Below, one piece after another: positions 37,861 to 47,028 of a stretch of 64,000 nt of DNA. The notes beneath the pieces are model-generated. The model was not told where the DNA came from, ran no database searches, and worked only from the letters and a program-made list of their open reading frames with translations. The DNA comes from Crocinitomicaceae bacterium. GTDB lineage: Bacteria > Bacteroidota > Bacteroidia > Flavobacteriales_D > Crocinitomicaceae. Numbering within the stretch: the stretch's first letter is position 1; each line of letters starts with the position of its first letter. The stretch spans positions 310,001 to 374,000 of the forward strand of contig JAURMC010000014.1 of assembly GCA_030830895.1 (NCBI GenBank), given 5' to 3'. The translations under genes and the position numbers were made by a program.

Positions 37861-38199
37861 ATGAAAATATTGGTATCACTTTTAGTCAGCCTTGGGCTAA
37901 TATCCTGTAAATCTACCAAAGTAACAGCTCCTGAACCCTCTGTATTTGGTAATATCCAAATAGTTGGTATTATTCATATCAATGAAAATCAATGTCCCGC
38001 TTACATTGAAGTCAAAGATGAATTAAATCCTGAAGTTGCCGTTCCATTCCATACCGTATATCCGATAAATTTAAAAGATAGTATGAAGAAGAAGGGATTG
38101 AAAGTACAATTCAGCTATACGTTATCAAAAGCCATGACACCTGAAGGATGTAATGTAGATGCGGTCATCCAGCTTGATGAAATTATAGTAATTCCTTAG
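37861..38199 (+). CDS. Small putative lipoprotein
   Basis: From the ATG at 37861 the 112-residue product starts MKILVSLLVSLGLISCKST with a good lipobox (LISC), so it is probably lipid-anchored after processing by LspA (gene at 60583). The mature part has a short beta-rich domain (IQIVGIIHINENQCPAYIEV, then VQFSYTLSKAMTPEGCNVDA) with two further cysteines that might form a disulfide. No family was recognised. Its 3' end overlaps the convergent arginase-family gene by 17 nt. Confidence 0.75.
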   Translation: MKILVSLLVSLGLISCKSTKVTAPEPSVFGNIQIVGIIHINENQCPAYIEVKDELNPEVAVPFHTVYPINLKDSMKKKGLKVQFSYTLSKAMTPEGCNVDAVIQLDEIIVIP

Positions 38200-39136
38200 G
38201 GGTAAGGCTATCCAAGCACAAATATGCTAAGGCGCGACCTATGGTGCGTTCTTGTTCTTCATTATTAGCTCCGCCTTCGGTTAAATGAAGATAAGCCAAT
38301 GATTGATTTGGAAGAAGCCGGATAATATTCCTTATTTCATCTAATGACCATCCTGAAGGTGAAGAAGCGGAAGAAGGCATATTTGCTATACAATCCATAT
38401 CTATATCAACTCCCACTGCCCCGTTAGTCTGTAAAAACACATTTAAGACATCGGAAACAAGGGAGTTAGGGTCCGACAAATAAGACTCATAGCACTTAAG
38501 ATTAACATTGTGTGATTTAATGAAATCATTCATGAATGATGTAATTCCGTATGAATGAACTCCAAACACATGGTAATTTAATAGCACCCCTTCCATTAAA
38601 GCCATCGAGAAGCTATTGCCAGAATGCCTTCTTTCTACGTCGCGACAATCGGTATGCGCATCAAGATTAATTACAGTTTGACAATCTTTTTCAAGATTTG
38701 CCCATCGCATAAGTGGTAACGCATTATTGTGACCTCCGCCAATAAGCACAGGAATTTGGTCTTTTGAAAGGTTATTTTTTAATACCTCAAATATAAATTT
38801 ATCAAGCTCCTCTACCAACCCGCTTGCCTCTTCAACTTCAGAAGGAAAAGTCCCGATAAACCGGATATTCCCCAAAACATCAAATGATTGTCCTTGATAA
38901 GGCCAATGGATAAACTGTTTAAAAAAGGCTGAAAACGCATGTTCTGAACCCATCCGACCAAAATTAGCAAAGGGTCCTATACACTCGCTAATTCCTAAAA
39001 TTAATACCTTGGGATTTTCCTGTTTAATTTGTAAAAAATCGCCAATGCGCTTCTCCCCGCTTCTTCTTACAAATAAAAAATCGGAAAACAACTGAGACTT
39101 AGTTCTGAGTTCAAAATTATTATTGATTGATTTCAT
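38183..39136 (-). CDS. Arginase/formimidoylglutamase family hydrolase
   Basis: The 317-residue product has the ureohydrolase metal motifs GGGHNNALPL, NLDAHTDCRD (D-x-H-x-D) and VGVDIDMDCI (D-x-D), plus the substrate loop RRHSGNSFSMA. The family includes arginase, agmatinase and formimidoylglutamase. The extended N-terminus (VLILGISECIGPFANFGR) and weak similarity to arginase fit the formimidoylglutamase-like group of Bacteroidota. No other histidine-degradation gene is in the window, so the substrate is open. It overlaps the thioesterase gene by 17 nt. Confidence 0.85.
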   Translation of the reverse strand: MKSINNNFELRTKSQLFSDFLFVRRSGEKRIGDFLQIKQENPKVLILGISECIGPFANFGRMGSEHAFSAFFKQFIHWPYQGQSFDVLGNIRFIGTFPSEVEEASGLVEELDKFIFEVLKNNLSKDQIPVLIGGGHNNALPLMRWANLEKDCQTVINLDAHTDCRDVERRHSGNSFSMALMEGVLLNYHVFGVHSYGITSFMNDFIKSHNVNLKCYESYLSDPNSLVSDVLNVFLQTNGAVGVDIDMDCIANMPSSASSPSGWSLDEIRNIIRLLPNQSLAYLHLTEGGANNEEQERTIGRALAYLCLDSLTPKELL

Positions 39137-39542
39137 ACATGCTAAGTATGGTTTGAATAAATTCAGGAATTCGAATTGGTTTTCCTTGATGAAGCGATTG
39201 AAAAACTAACACCGTTGAAGCATTGGTTAAAACCAATGCATGTTGATCTCGTAAAACATACGTGAATTCCATGGTACAATTAGTCGTACGAACCAAGGTT
39301 GTTTCCAACCGCAATAGGTCATCATATTTTGCCGGCAATTTATATTGAATATTCATTGACACCACCGGCAATAGTATTCCATCATCTTCTAAGCGCTTAT
39401 AAACGATTCCAAGAGACCGTAATGCCTCAACTCGACCTAACTCAAAATAAGATGCATAATTACCGTGATAGCAATAACCCATGCGATCTGTTTCACTGTA
39501 TCGCACACGAAACTCTAAATGATGGGAATAATTTAAATTCAT
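39120..39542 (-). CDS. Acyl-CoA thioesterase (YbgC/FadM-type hotdog fold)
   Basis: From the ATG at 39540-39542 the product has 140 residues. It shows the 4-hydroxybenzoyl-CoA thioesterase family pattern FRVRYSETDRMGYCYHGNYA, with the catalytic-region Asp, then YFELGRVEALRSLG and VSMNIQYKLPAKYDDLL. It likely hydrolyses acyl-CoA esters in the cytoplasm. It overlaps the arginase-family gene, suggesting one transcript. The earlier TTG start would add only four residues. Confidence 0.88.
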   Translation of the reverse strand: MNLNYSHHLEFRVRYSETDRMGYCYHGNYASYFELGRVEALRSLGIVYKRLEDDGILLPVVSMNIQYKLPAKYDDLLRLETTLVRTTNCTMEFTYVLRDQHALVLTNASTVLVFQSLHQGKPIRIPEFIQTILSMYEINQ

Positions 39543-39599
39543 GACAACAATCAAAGATTATTTTTTTTGGAACTCAATCTAAAGTATTGTAAATTTGAA

Positions 39600-39806
39600 T
39601 ACTCCAAGCTTCTTATTTCAAAAGGTGGTAAAAAATATTTCCACAAGTAAAAAAAAATTAAAAGTCAAGTGCTTTTGAACTTTTTTTTTAAGTTTTTTCT
39701 GTGAATCTTTGTTCACAACTTTTTAACAAAGGTTAATTTACGTTTAATATGCGTAAAAAACTGTTTATCAGTTAGGTGCATTTATAAATTGTTTTTAGAA
39801 AAAAAT
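39600..39806. other. AT-rich region before dnaA, candidate origin or dnaA control region
   Basis: About 200 nt of very AT-rich sequence with A and T runs lie between the thioesterase and dnaA. Two sites come within one base of the DnaA-box pattern TTWTNCACA: ATTTCCACA (39637-39645) and TTGTTCACA (39709-39717). The second lies in an inverted repeat, TGTGAA/TTCACA (39700-39717). A third near-match is downstream of dnaA (41415-41423, reverse strand). This is compatible with an origin or autoregulation but is weak evidence. Confidence 0.3.
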
Positions 39807-41237
39807 ATGTTGAAAGATCATACTGCGGCTTGGGAGTCTTGTTTAAAGGTTATTAAAGATAATATCTCATTGCAAGCTTACAAGGTGTGGTTTGAACCAA
39901 TAATTCCTGTAAAACTTGACCAGAATATTTTAACGATCCAAGTACCTTCTCATTTTTTTTATGAATGGCTTGAGCAGCATTACATTGGTTTACTAAGTAA
40001 GGTAATTAAAAAAGAAATTGGGCCTGACGGAAGTTTAGAATATAGCATTGTTATGGAAAGTAACCATCGAAATGCCACGCCTTACACTGTAAAGCTGCCA
40101 ACCCAAAACAATTCGAAAAGTCAAAATTCCCCTCAGAGCATTCCATTTGGAGCCACGGAGCCTCAAATCAGAAATCCTTTCATTATTCCAGGATTAAAGA
40201 AAGTTACTATCGAATCCAACCTAATTCCAAACTTTACCTTTGATAATTTTATTGAAGGCGACTGTAATCGATTGGCGCGCGCTTCTGGTTATGCGGTTGC
40301 AAACAAACCCGGAGGTACCGCCTTTAATCCGTTGTTGATTTATGGTGGAGTAGGTTTGGGTAAAACTCATTTAGCACATGCCATCGGACTCTCAATAAAA
40401 GAGCAGCACCCGAGCAAAACGGTACTTTATGTCCAATCCGAAAAATTTGCGCACCAATTTATTGATGCGATTAAGAATCAAACTACCAATGACTTTATTC
40501 ACTTCTATCAAATGGTAGATGTATTGATTATTGATGATGTTCAATTTTTTGCCGGAAAAGAACGTACCCAAGACGTATTCTTTAGTATTTTCAACCATCT
40601 GCACCAAAATGGCAAGCAAATCGTATTGACCTCAGACAAGGCACCTGTGGAAATGCAAGGTATGGAACAACGATTGTTGTCTCGATTCAAGTGGGGTCTC
40701 TCTGCAGATTTGAATGTCCCAGATTTAGAGACCCGGATTGCTATACTCGAAAAGAAAATGTACGCTAGCGGAATCGAGTTGCCGAAAGAGGTCGTTGAGT
40801 ATTTAGCTTATTCTATAAACACTAATATTCGAGAAATTGAAGGTGCAATGAATACGCTTTTGATGCAATCATCCTTGAATAAAAAATCAATTTCTTTGGA
40901 TCTGGCTAAACAGATGGTTGATAAATTCGTCAAGAATACAGCTAGAGAGGTTTCAATTGAGTATATTCAAAAAATTGTATGTGATTATTTTGACCTACCC
41001 ATCGAAATGCTGAAATCAAAAACACGCAAGCGTGAGGTAGTACAGGCCCGTCAAATTAGCATGTATTTTTCTAAGAAAATGACAAAATCTTCATTAGCAA
41101 ATATCGGTGCACATTGTGGGGGAAAAGATCATGCTACGGTGCTTCACGCATGTAGAACGGTTGTAAATCTTTCTGAAACCGATAAGCAATTTCGTTTGTA
41201 CATCGAAGAACTTGAAAAGAAGTTAACTATACATTAA
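39807..41237 (+). CDS. dnaA: Chromosomal replication initiator DnaA
   Basis: From the ATG at 39807 (MLKDHTAAWESCLKVIKDN) the product has 476 residues. Domain I is followed by a short linker, then the AAA+ core: NFTFDNFIEGDCNRLARA, Walker A GGVGLGKTHLAHAIG, Walker B VLIIDDVQFFAGKE and sensor SRFKWGLSADL. The C-terminal DNA-binding domain ends with IGAHCGGKDHATVLHACRTV. DnaA opens the replication origin. An upstream TTG would add six residues and is less likely. dnaN is 4 kb upstream. Confidence 0.98.
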   Translation: MLKDHTAAWESCLKVIKDNISLQAYKVWFEPIIPVKLDQNILTIQVPSHFFYEWLEQHYIGLLSKVIKKEIGPDGSLEYSIVMESNHRNATPYTVKLPTQNNSKSQNSPQSIPFGATEPQIRNPFIIPGLKKVTIESNLIPNFTFDNFIEGDCNRLARASGYAVANKPGGTAFNPLLIYGGVGLGKTHLAHAIGLSIKEQHPSKTVLYVQSEKFAHQFIDAIKNQTTNDFIHFYQMVDVLIIDDVQFFAGKERTQDVFFSIFNHLHQNGKQIVLTSDKAPVEMQGMEQRLLSRFKWGLSADLNVPDLETRIAILEKKMYASGIELPKEVVEYLAYSINTNIREIEGAMNTLLMQSSLNKKSISLDLAKQMVDKFVKNTAREVSIEYIQKIVCDYFDLPIEMLKSKTRKREVVQARQISMYFSKKMTKSSLANIGAHCGGKDHATVLHACRTVVNLSETDKQFRLYIEELEKKLTIH

Positions 41238-41461
41238 AATCTTTGAGCGTTAAGAAATTGACGGCGTCTTTTGTAAGTAAGTTTTCTTTTACTCGGAGCA
41301 AATCTAAATTCATTTCATTCTTATTTCATTGTTCCAATGAGGAAGCATTTAAAACTAATCTGAACCGAAACAGATGGCCTAGTTTCAAATCGAAGAGGAA
41401 ATCTTGCCACTCGTTATGGATAAATTATCATTATTTTCGTTATTAACTTGTATATAAATTC

Positions 41462-42169
41462 ATGTGTTACAGCAACTCAAGCACTTCGAGTAACGAATCA
41501 CTCGGTCAGTTTTACAAGCGATCTGCGCAATTACTTCCACCAGAAACACCACTATATTATGCGAATGGATTTTCCTTTCCAACTTGGCGAATTATCACCA
41601 AATCATCAAACATTGAACGAATGAAATGGGGATTAATTCCTCAGTGGTATCATGGAAACTCCCCGCTTGATTTTGCCGCTAAAACCCTGAATGCTAGAGT
41701 TGAAACGCTGCATGAAAAAGCAAGTTTTAAATTATTAACATCATCCCATCGTTGTGTGGTTCCTTCAACTGGTTTTTTTGAATTCAAACATTTAAATTCC
41801 GCTAAAATTCCATACTTTATCTATCCGAAACATCACCCCATATTTTCAATGGCTGGACTATACGATGAATGGTTCAATCCAGAAACTAATGAATATCTTC
41901 GGTGTTTTACTATTATCACGGCCGCTGCCAACCCGCTCATGGAAGAAATACACAACATTAAAAAACGAATGCCTTTGATTATTCCGAACCATGAGGTAGA
42001 GCAATTTTTAAGCGGCTCAGATGATATAAGAGATTTTTCACCAATTCCATCTGAAGAAATGTGCGCTCATACCGTTGCAAAAGGTATTATTTTATCACCA
42101 CAACCAAACACCCCTGCTGTACAAGAAGCTATTGTTAATAATATTGAGGTACAAACCCGTTTATTCTGA
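41462..42169 (+). CDS. SRAP domain protein (HMCES/YedK family)
   Basis: The 235-residue product begins MC, exposing the conserved Cys2 that links to abasic sites in single-stranded DNA. Other family motifs are MKWGLIPQWYHG, NARVETLHEKASFK, RCVVPSTGFFEF (active-site Glu) and EIHNIKKRMPLII with the conserved His. SRAP proteins protect abasic sites during replication. The gene follows dnaA after 224 nt that contain only one possible DnaA box and no gene. Confidence 0.92.
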   Translation: MCYSNSSTSSNESLGQFYKRSAQLLPPETPLYYANGFSFPTWRIITKSSNIERMKWGLIPQWYHGNSPLDFAAKTLNARVETLHEKASFKLLTSSHRCVVPSTGFFEFKHLNSAKIPYFIYPKHHPIFSMAGLYDEWFNPETNEYLRCFTIITAAANPLMEEIHNIKKRMPLIIPNHEVEQFLSGSDDIRDFSPIPSEEMCAHTVAKGIILSPQPNTPAVQEAIVNNIEVQTRLF

Positions 42170-42179
42170 GATATGGTAT

Positions 42180-42187
42180 TAATTTTG
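42180..42187 (+). promoter_or_regulatory. -7 box upstream of the lipoprotein/envelope operon
   Basis: TAATTTTG, a perfect TAnnTTTG, ends 13 nt before the ATG at 42201. No TTG is at the ideal distance. It would give a very short leader for the three-gene operon 42201-46035. Confidence 0.5.
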
Positions 42188-42200
42188 TGTTAGATGAGCC

Positions 42201-42866
42201 ATGAAGATAACATACATTTTATTCCTTTTACCGTTACTACTTAATTCTTGTATTGAAATTATAGATGATTTAAGCATACACAATGATGGTTCTGGAACCT
42301 TTAAATATTCTATCAATCTTAGTTCAAGTAAATTAAAAGTGAATTCCATTCTATCTTTGGACAGCCTAAATGGGAAGAAAGTACCTGATTTGGCTGAAAT
42401 CGAATCAAAACTCTTAGAATTTAAAAGTCTCCTTTTGGAGGAGCCAGGAATAGAGATGGTTAAAACTGAGCTTAATAAAAGTGATTTTATTTTAAAAATA
42501 AGTATTGAATTCAATTCAATTTCACAATTACAATCGGGCATTAAAAATGTGATCGCTCAACTAAACAAAGAAAAAGATCATAAGTTGATTGAAGAAAATT
42601 GGATTTCATGGGATGGTAAAACCCTAGTGCGTGAAATTCCATCCGCTATAACTTCTAGATTAAAGTCTTTTGATTACTCAGAAATAGAATTGTTAAAATC
42701 AGGTACTTACACGAGTATTACACGGTTTGATAAACCTATATTAAAAACAAGTAATTCAAACTGTAAATTAAACCCCTCCCGGACTGCCTCCATGCTTCAA
42801 GTGAATGCCTTTGACCTTAAGGTCAATAATTCACTCATTGAAAACGCGATTACGTTAACTCCCTAA
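42201..42866 (+). CDS. Lipoprotein, first gene of an uncharacterised operon
   Basis: The 221-residue product starts MKITYILFLLPLLLNSCIEI with a strong lipobox (LNSC). The mature part has strand-rich segments (LSIHNDGSGTFKYSINLSSS, FILKISIEFNSISQLQSGIK) and a possible amphipathic helix (ALNKEK-type). No known family was recognised. It is followed at 5 nt by the next gene and is presumably anchored in the outer or inner membrane. Its role is unknown. Confidence 0.7.
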   Translation: MKITYILFLLPLLLNSCIEIIDDLSIHNDGSGTFKYSINLSSSKLKVNSILSLDSLNGKKVPDLAEIESKLLEFKSLLLEEPGIEMVKTELNKSDFILKISIEFNSISQLQSGIKNVIAQLNKEKDHKLIEENWISWDGKTLVREIPSAITSRLKSFDYSEIELLKSGTYTSITRFDKPILKTSNSNCKLNPSRTASMLQVNAFDLKVNNSLIENAITLTP

Positions 42867-42871
42867 GCGGT

Positions 42872-44674
42872 ATGAAACACACATTATCCTCCGTATTCAT
42901 TCTAATATTTGCTGCCATGTTTGGGCAAAAATCAGAATTGATGGTTCCACAGGAAGCGGTTACTGTATTCAGTATAAACAACCTTGATTTATTAAAAAAG
43001 ATAGGAGTGGATAAACTGATTTCTTATGATTTTATGAATGAAATACACCAAGAATTGTTTGATGGTTCTACGGATAATAAATCACTCAAGGACGCCGGCA
43101 TAGATTTCGACCAACGCTTGAATATTTTTTATGGGAAAACCCAAAACATGGAAGTTTCAGGATTCACATTTGGAATAACGGACCAATCAGCACTGTTCGC
43201 CGTTTTTGATGATTTTGATCCGCTTCCAAGCGAAATTAAAGGGGTAAACGCCTACGGATCGTTTTTTAATAACTTAGTCATTAAGAATAACAACGGGTTG
43301 TTAATACGAGTTGAACCGGTCGAGTCATATGTGATATCCATTACTGATTCTGTCTGGTTTTCAAGAGGAAACCTTTCGCCCTATTACCAAGGGTTTGAGT
43401 TTGACGAATCCTTGAATGAAGAAGAATTGCTAACACAAGATGTTTCGTTTGAGCTACTTGAAAAAAACTACAACGAACTTCGTGATAGCATTCAATATGT
43501 GCTTCAACAAGAGTATTTATCAAAGGTATTCCATGGGTTGTTCGAAGAAGGGAAATCTCTTTATTCCAATTCCGCAGTCTTTCAGGAACTGTTACTCCAT
43601 CCTGTTGCCGGTGTTTTTTACATGGATAATGAACGAAATTTTGATCGTGCAAAAAACCTTTGGTATCTCAAATCTGTATTACCCTCTCTCTACCTCGATA
43701 TTCAAGAACTTTATCAAGGGAATATTATTACCGGTGACTTGGTTTTAGGAACACAATCAATTGATTTTAAAATTACCGCAGCTTATAGCGAACCTTTGGG
43801 CTCAATTTATCTTGAAATGAACAATGCCAAATTCGATAAGCGGGTTGCAAAATATATCAAGTCCGATCAATCAGCATTCTTTACCTACACCATTAATTTA
43901 GAGCAAGCATATAACAAAGCATATGATATTATACTACCCTTGTTAGAAAAAGAAAAAAACATAGACTTATCCTTGAATGTTTTATCACTAAAACTAGCTA
44001 ATGCATTCATTAACAAGGATGCCGTTTTTGATGCATACAAAGGCTGTATGTTTGGAACCTTTAACGGAATAAGGAAGGTTAAAACTAGAAAAATTGAATT
44101 TTTCTACAACGAAGATACGTTTGAATATGGTGAGCGTGAAACCGATGCAGAAGAGGATATGCCAATTTTCACACTGGGATTTACGACCGGGAGACCAGAT
44201 GTCCCTGAGTTAGTTTTAGAACATTTAAGTACAATTACTAGCAACTTTGAAAAAAAACCTAATTACTGGGTTTACCACAAGGCAATTTTCGATTCGGCTC
44301 CATTATATATTCTAAATACTAATGGACTATTTATCTTAACAAATGATGAGGATTTAGCAAAGAATCATCCAGATGGATATGGAAAAGCTGGGCTTTCCAA
44401 AAAAACATTAAAAACAATTAAAAACGCCGGATCTATGAGTGGATTCGCGAATTTAAAATCTGTTGCAAATCAATTCCCTATGGAGTTTCTTCTCCCAGAG
44501 CAGGTTCCGTTAATGGAATCATTACGCGGTAAATCGGGTACTATGACACTAAGTTCGGGTAAGACAACACTCCGGAATACGGAAATTTCATTATCGTATG
44601 GTTTCGAAACGTTGGAAGACTCTGGTAATCATTTATTAGATATGCTAAACACCCTGTATTTGTTAACTAAATAA
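42872..44674 (+). CDS. Secreted protein of unknown function (possibly DUF4836-like)
   Basis: The 600-residue product has a signal peptide (MKHTLSSVFILIFAAMFGQ) and then MVPQEAVTVFSINNLDLLKK, a beginning resembling a family of Bacteroidota periplasmic proteins whose members start with a VP-x-x-A-V-x-VFSI segment. The rest alternates strands and helices (FTFGITDQSALFAVFDDFDP, LEMNNAKFDKRVAKYIK). No catalytic motif, repeat or membrane segment was found beyond the signal. It is the middle gene of a three-gene operon. Confidence 0.65.
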   Translation: MKHTLSSVFILIFAAMFGQKSELMVPQEAVTVFSINNLDLLKKIGVDKLISYDFMNEIHQELFDGSTDNKSLKDAGIDFDQRLNIFYGKTQNMEVSGFTFGITDQSALFAVFDDFDPLPSEIKGVNAYGSFFNNLVIKNNNGLLIRVEPVESYVISITDSVWFSRGNLSPYYQGFEFDESLNEEELLTQDVSFELLEKNYNELRDSIQYVLQQEYLSKVFHGLFEEGKSLYSNSAVFQELLLHPVAGVFYMDNERNFDRAKNLWYLKSVLPSLYLDIQELYQGNIITGDLVLGTQSIDFKITAAYSEPLGSIYLEMNNAKFDKRVAKYIKSDQSAFFTYTINLEQAYNKAYDIILPLLEKEKNIDLSLNVLSLKLANAFINKDAVFDAYKGCMFGTFNGIRKVKTRKIEFFYNEDTFEYGERETDAEEDMPIFTLGFTTGRPDVPELVLEHLSTITSNFEKKPNYWVYHKAIFDSAPLYILNTNGLFILTNDEDLAKNHPDGYGKAGLSKKTLKTIKNAGSMSGFANLKSVANQFPMEFLLPEQVPLMESLRGKSGTMTLSSGKTTLRNTEISLSYGFETLEDSGNHLLDMLNTLYLLTK

Positions 44675-44676
44675 GC

Positions 44677-46035
44677 GTGAAGTCATTAAATAAAGGTGTT
44701 TTTTTTATTGTAATTCTTGCCATTTTGGTAGGTGTACTTATTGCAAAGAGCAATTTTTATTCCTTAAACAATCATACAAGACTCATTGATCGTGTACCAG
44801 TTTCAGATTATTTAATTAGGTTAAAATCCCTTCAGTTCAGTAAAGAAATTAATCCAATTCTTTTTAAGTATAAGTTGCCAATCCGCGAATTTGCCTCGCC
44901 AGATTTTCTTCTTGGACAGGCAAAACACCATGGAATAAACATTCAAACAGAAGTATATTTGTTTTTTAATGAGTCTAAGGATGAATGGGGAGCGCTGATG
45001 CAAGTAAACGATTCTTCAAAACTTATAAGTGGAATAGATCGCTTTAGGAAAAATACCGAGCTAATCGATTCATCAGCAGAAGACATTCGGATTTTCTATT
45101 TTAATGAACTAAAAATCTATGTGGCTTACGAAAAAAACTATTTATTTATATATTCCGGATCAAATTTCTCAGCTCGATTGAACGAAGTAAGCCAATCAAA
45201 ATTAGGGGAAATACGTCCACAATGGAAGCGTTTTTTAACTAAAAAACCTTTTAAAAATGAAAATCTAGTAATATACACCGAAGGAACTGGTATTCAATCA
45301 TGGGGATTCGATTATGGGCTCATTGCTCATGACAATGATACCACGGGATTACACCTCAAATGTTATTTGCATTCCTATGCTCCACACGGAATTTATTGTA
45401 CTCAGAATTCAGTTGGACTCCCACGATCAAGTCAAGATGTAAAAGCAATTGAGCTTCACCTTTCTCCTAAATTCAAAACCACTAAAACGGGTCAACAGCT
45501 GATTGGAAAATTGCATTCAATTGGTAAGAAAATTAGTTTTCCAACTCATGAATTTTTCGCTACATGGGCTGGAGATTTATCTTTTAGGGAAGGGGGATCT
45601 GTAAATGCCACACAACGAGTAATCACATCTGAATTTGATGATGATTTTAATGTCCGAGAAGTAATAAGATTCGAACAAATAAAAGTCCCTGGCTACACGG
45701 TAATTTACAATACTTCCGATGATGGAAAACGCTTTATTAATAAACTCTTCGCGAAGGGGCTTTTACGAAGTGAAGCGCAACGGTTACGCTTTTTATTCTC
45801 CCCACTACTTAGCATGAAAAATACGTTGCCATATTATTATTTTACTTCAGCAACTAGGTTTCCTACACAAATCCCTAATCCTGGTAATTACGTATTATGG
45901 AATTACCAAGGCACACCAATCCTCCTACACATAGGTGCGATTGAAACAAACAGCATAGAACTTGATATAGATTTTGCCGTGAAACCCGTACTTAAGTATA
46001 TTCAACGAACAAAAAAATCGAATTTAACAAAATAG
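44677..46035 (+). CDS. Membrane-anchored protein of unknown function
   Basis: The 452-residue product begins at GTG (44677) with one N-terminal membrane segment (VFFIVILAILVGVLIAK) and a large periplasmic region. It contains segments similar in style to the preceding gene (GALMQVNDSSKLISGIDRFR, FATWAGDLSFREGGS), so the two may be distant relatives of one fold. No enzyme motif was seen. It starts 2 nt after the preceding stop, and its stop abuts the convergent dusB stop with no gap. Confidence 0.65.
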   Translation: MKSLNKGVFFIVILAILVGVLIAKSNFYSLNNHTRLIDRVPVSDYLIRLKSLQFSKEINPILFKYKLPIREFASPDFLLGQAKHHGINIQTEVYLFFNESKDEWGALMQVNDSSKLISGIDRFRKNTELIDSSAEDIRIFYFNELKIYVAYEKNYLFIYSGSNFSARLNEVSQSKLGEIRPQWKRFLTKKPFKNENLVIYTEGTGIQSWGFDYGLIAHDNDTTGLHLKCYLHSYAPHGIYCTQNSVGLPRSSQDVKAIELHLSPKFKTTKTGQQLIGKLHSIGKKISFPTHEFFATWAGDLSFREGGSVNATQRVITSEFDDDFNVREVIRFEQIKVPGYTVIYNTSDDGKRFINKLFAKGLLRSEAQRLRFLFSPLLSMKNTLPYYYFTSATRFPTQIPNPGNYVLWNYQGTPILLHIGAIETNSIELDIDFAVKPVLKYIQRTKKSNLTK

Positions 46036-47028
46036 TTAGCACACCTTTTCGGCGAGAAACATCGTTTTAATCTCATTTAAAATTTCATTAACTACTTCTA
46101 ATTCATTTGCCAAAACCAAGGCTGTTTTATAGTTCTTGAAATGAGGGATTCCTTTGAAATAATTACCATAATGCCGCTTCATTTCAGCAATTCCAACTTT
46201 TTCTCCTTTCCATTGAATGCTGAAGTGTAAATGTTCTTCAATCGCGTCAAGACGTTCTTTAAACGTTGGTGGGTTCATAAACTCACCGGTGGCTAAAAAA
46301 AATTTAATCTCATTAAAAATCCATGGGTAACCTATAGAGGCACGACCAATCATGATTCCATCCACCCCATACGTGTCTTTATACAAGAGTGCTTTTTCAG
46401 GAGAATCTATATCTCCATTTCCAAAAATTGGAATTTTCATACGCTGGTTATTTTTAACCGCCCCAATCAAGCTCCAGTCGGCTTCACCCTTATACATTTG
46501 CTTCCGAGTTCTTCCATGAATCGTTAATGCTTCAATACCAATATCCTGTAAGCGTTCCGCTGTTTCTAAAATATTCTTCGTAGAGTCATCCCATCCAAGG
46601 CGGGTTTTTACAGTTACAGGAACTTTTACTGCATTTACTACTGCTTTGGTTAATTTAACCATTTTGGGTATGTCTTGGAGTAACCCTGCTCCTGCTCCTT
46701 TACAGGCGACTTTTTTTACAGGGCATCCGTAATTGATATCAATTAAATCAGGCTTTACGTTTTCAATTATTTGTGCAGCACGAACCATACTTTCTTCATC
46801 AGAGCCGAAAATCTGAACTCCAATTGGACGTTCATATTCAAAAATATCCATTTTTTGGACGCTTTTAAGCGCATCTCGTATTAGTCCTTCAGAAGAAATG
46901 AATTCGGTGTACATCAAATCTGCACCATGTTTTTTACACAAGGCCCGAAACGGCGGATCACTCACGTCCTCCATTGGCGCTAGGAGTAGTGGGAATTCAC
47001 CCAATTCAATAGATCTTATTTTTACCAT
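46036..47028 (-). CDS. dusB: tRNA-dihydrouridine synthase B
   Basis: The 330-residue FMN enzyme has PLLLAPMEDVSDPPFRALC, the Dus signature DINYGCPVKKVACKGAGAGL with the catalytic Cys, VTVKTRLGWDDS, ALTIHGRTRKQMYKG and GIMIGRASIGYPWIF. It reduces specific uridines in tRNA. Its ATG overlaps the manC stop by one base (47028), so the two are translationally coupled. The length fits the DusB/Dus3-like group. Confidence 0.92.
   Translation of the reverse strand: MVKIRSIELGEFPLLLAPMEDVSDPPFRALCKKHGADLMYTEFISSEGLIRDALKSVQKMDIFEYERPIGVQIFGSDEESMVRAAQIIENVKPDLIDINYGCPVKKVACKGAGAGLLQDIPKMVKLTKAVVNAVKVPVTVKTRLGWDDSTKNILETAERLQDIGIEALTIHGRTRKQMYKGEADWSLIGAVKNNQRMKIPIFGNGDIDSPEKALLYKDTYGVDGIMIGRASIGYPWIFNEIKFFLATGEFMNPPTFKERLDAIEEHLHFSIQWKGEKVGIAEMKRHYGNYFKGIPHFKNYKTALVLANELEVVNEILNEIKTMFLAEKVC

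Noticed and set aside
41243-41446. A 67-codon open frame downstream of dnaA
   Set aside because: It starts 5 nt after dnaA, is very rich in Ser/Lys/Phe, and resembles no family. Likely chance in AT-rich DNA.
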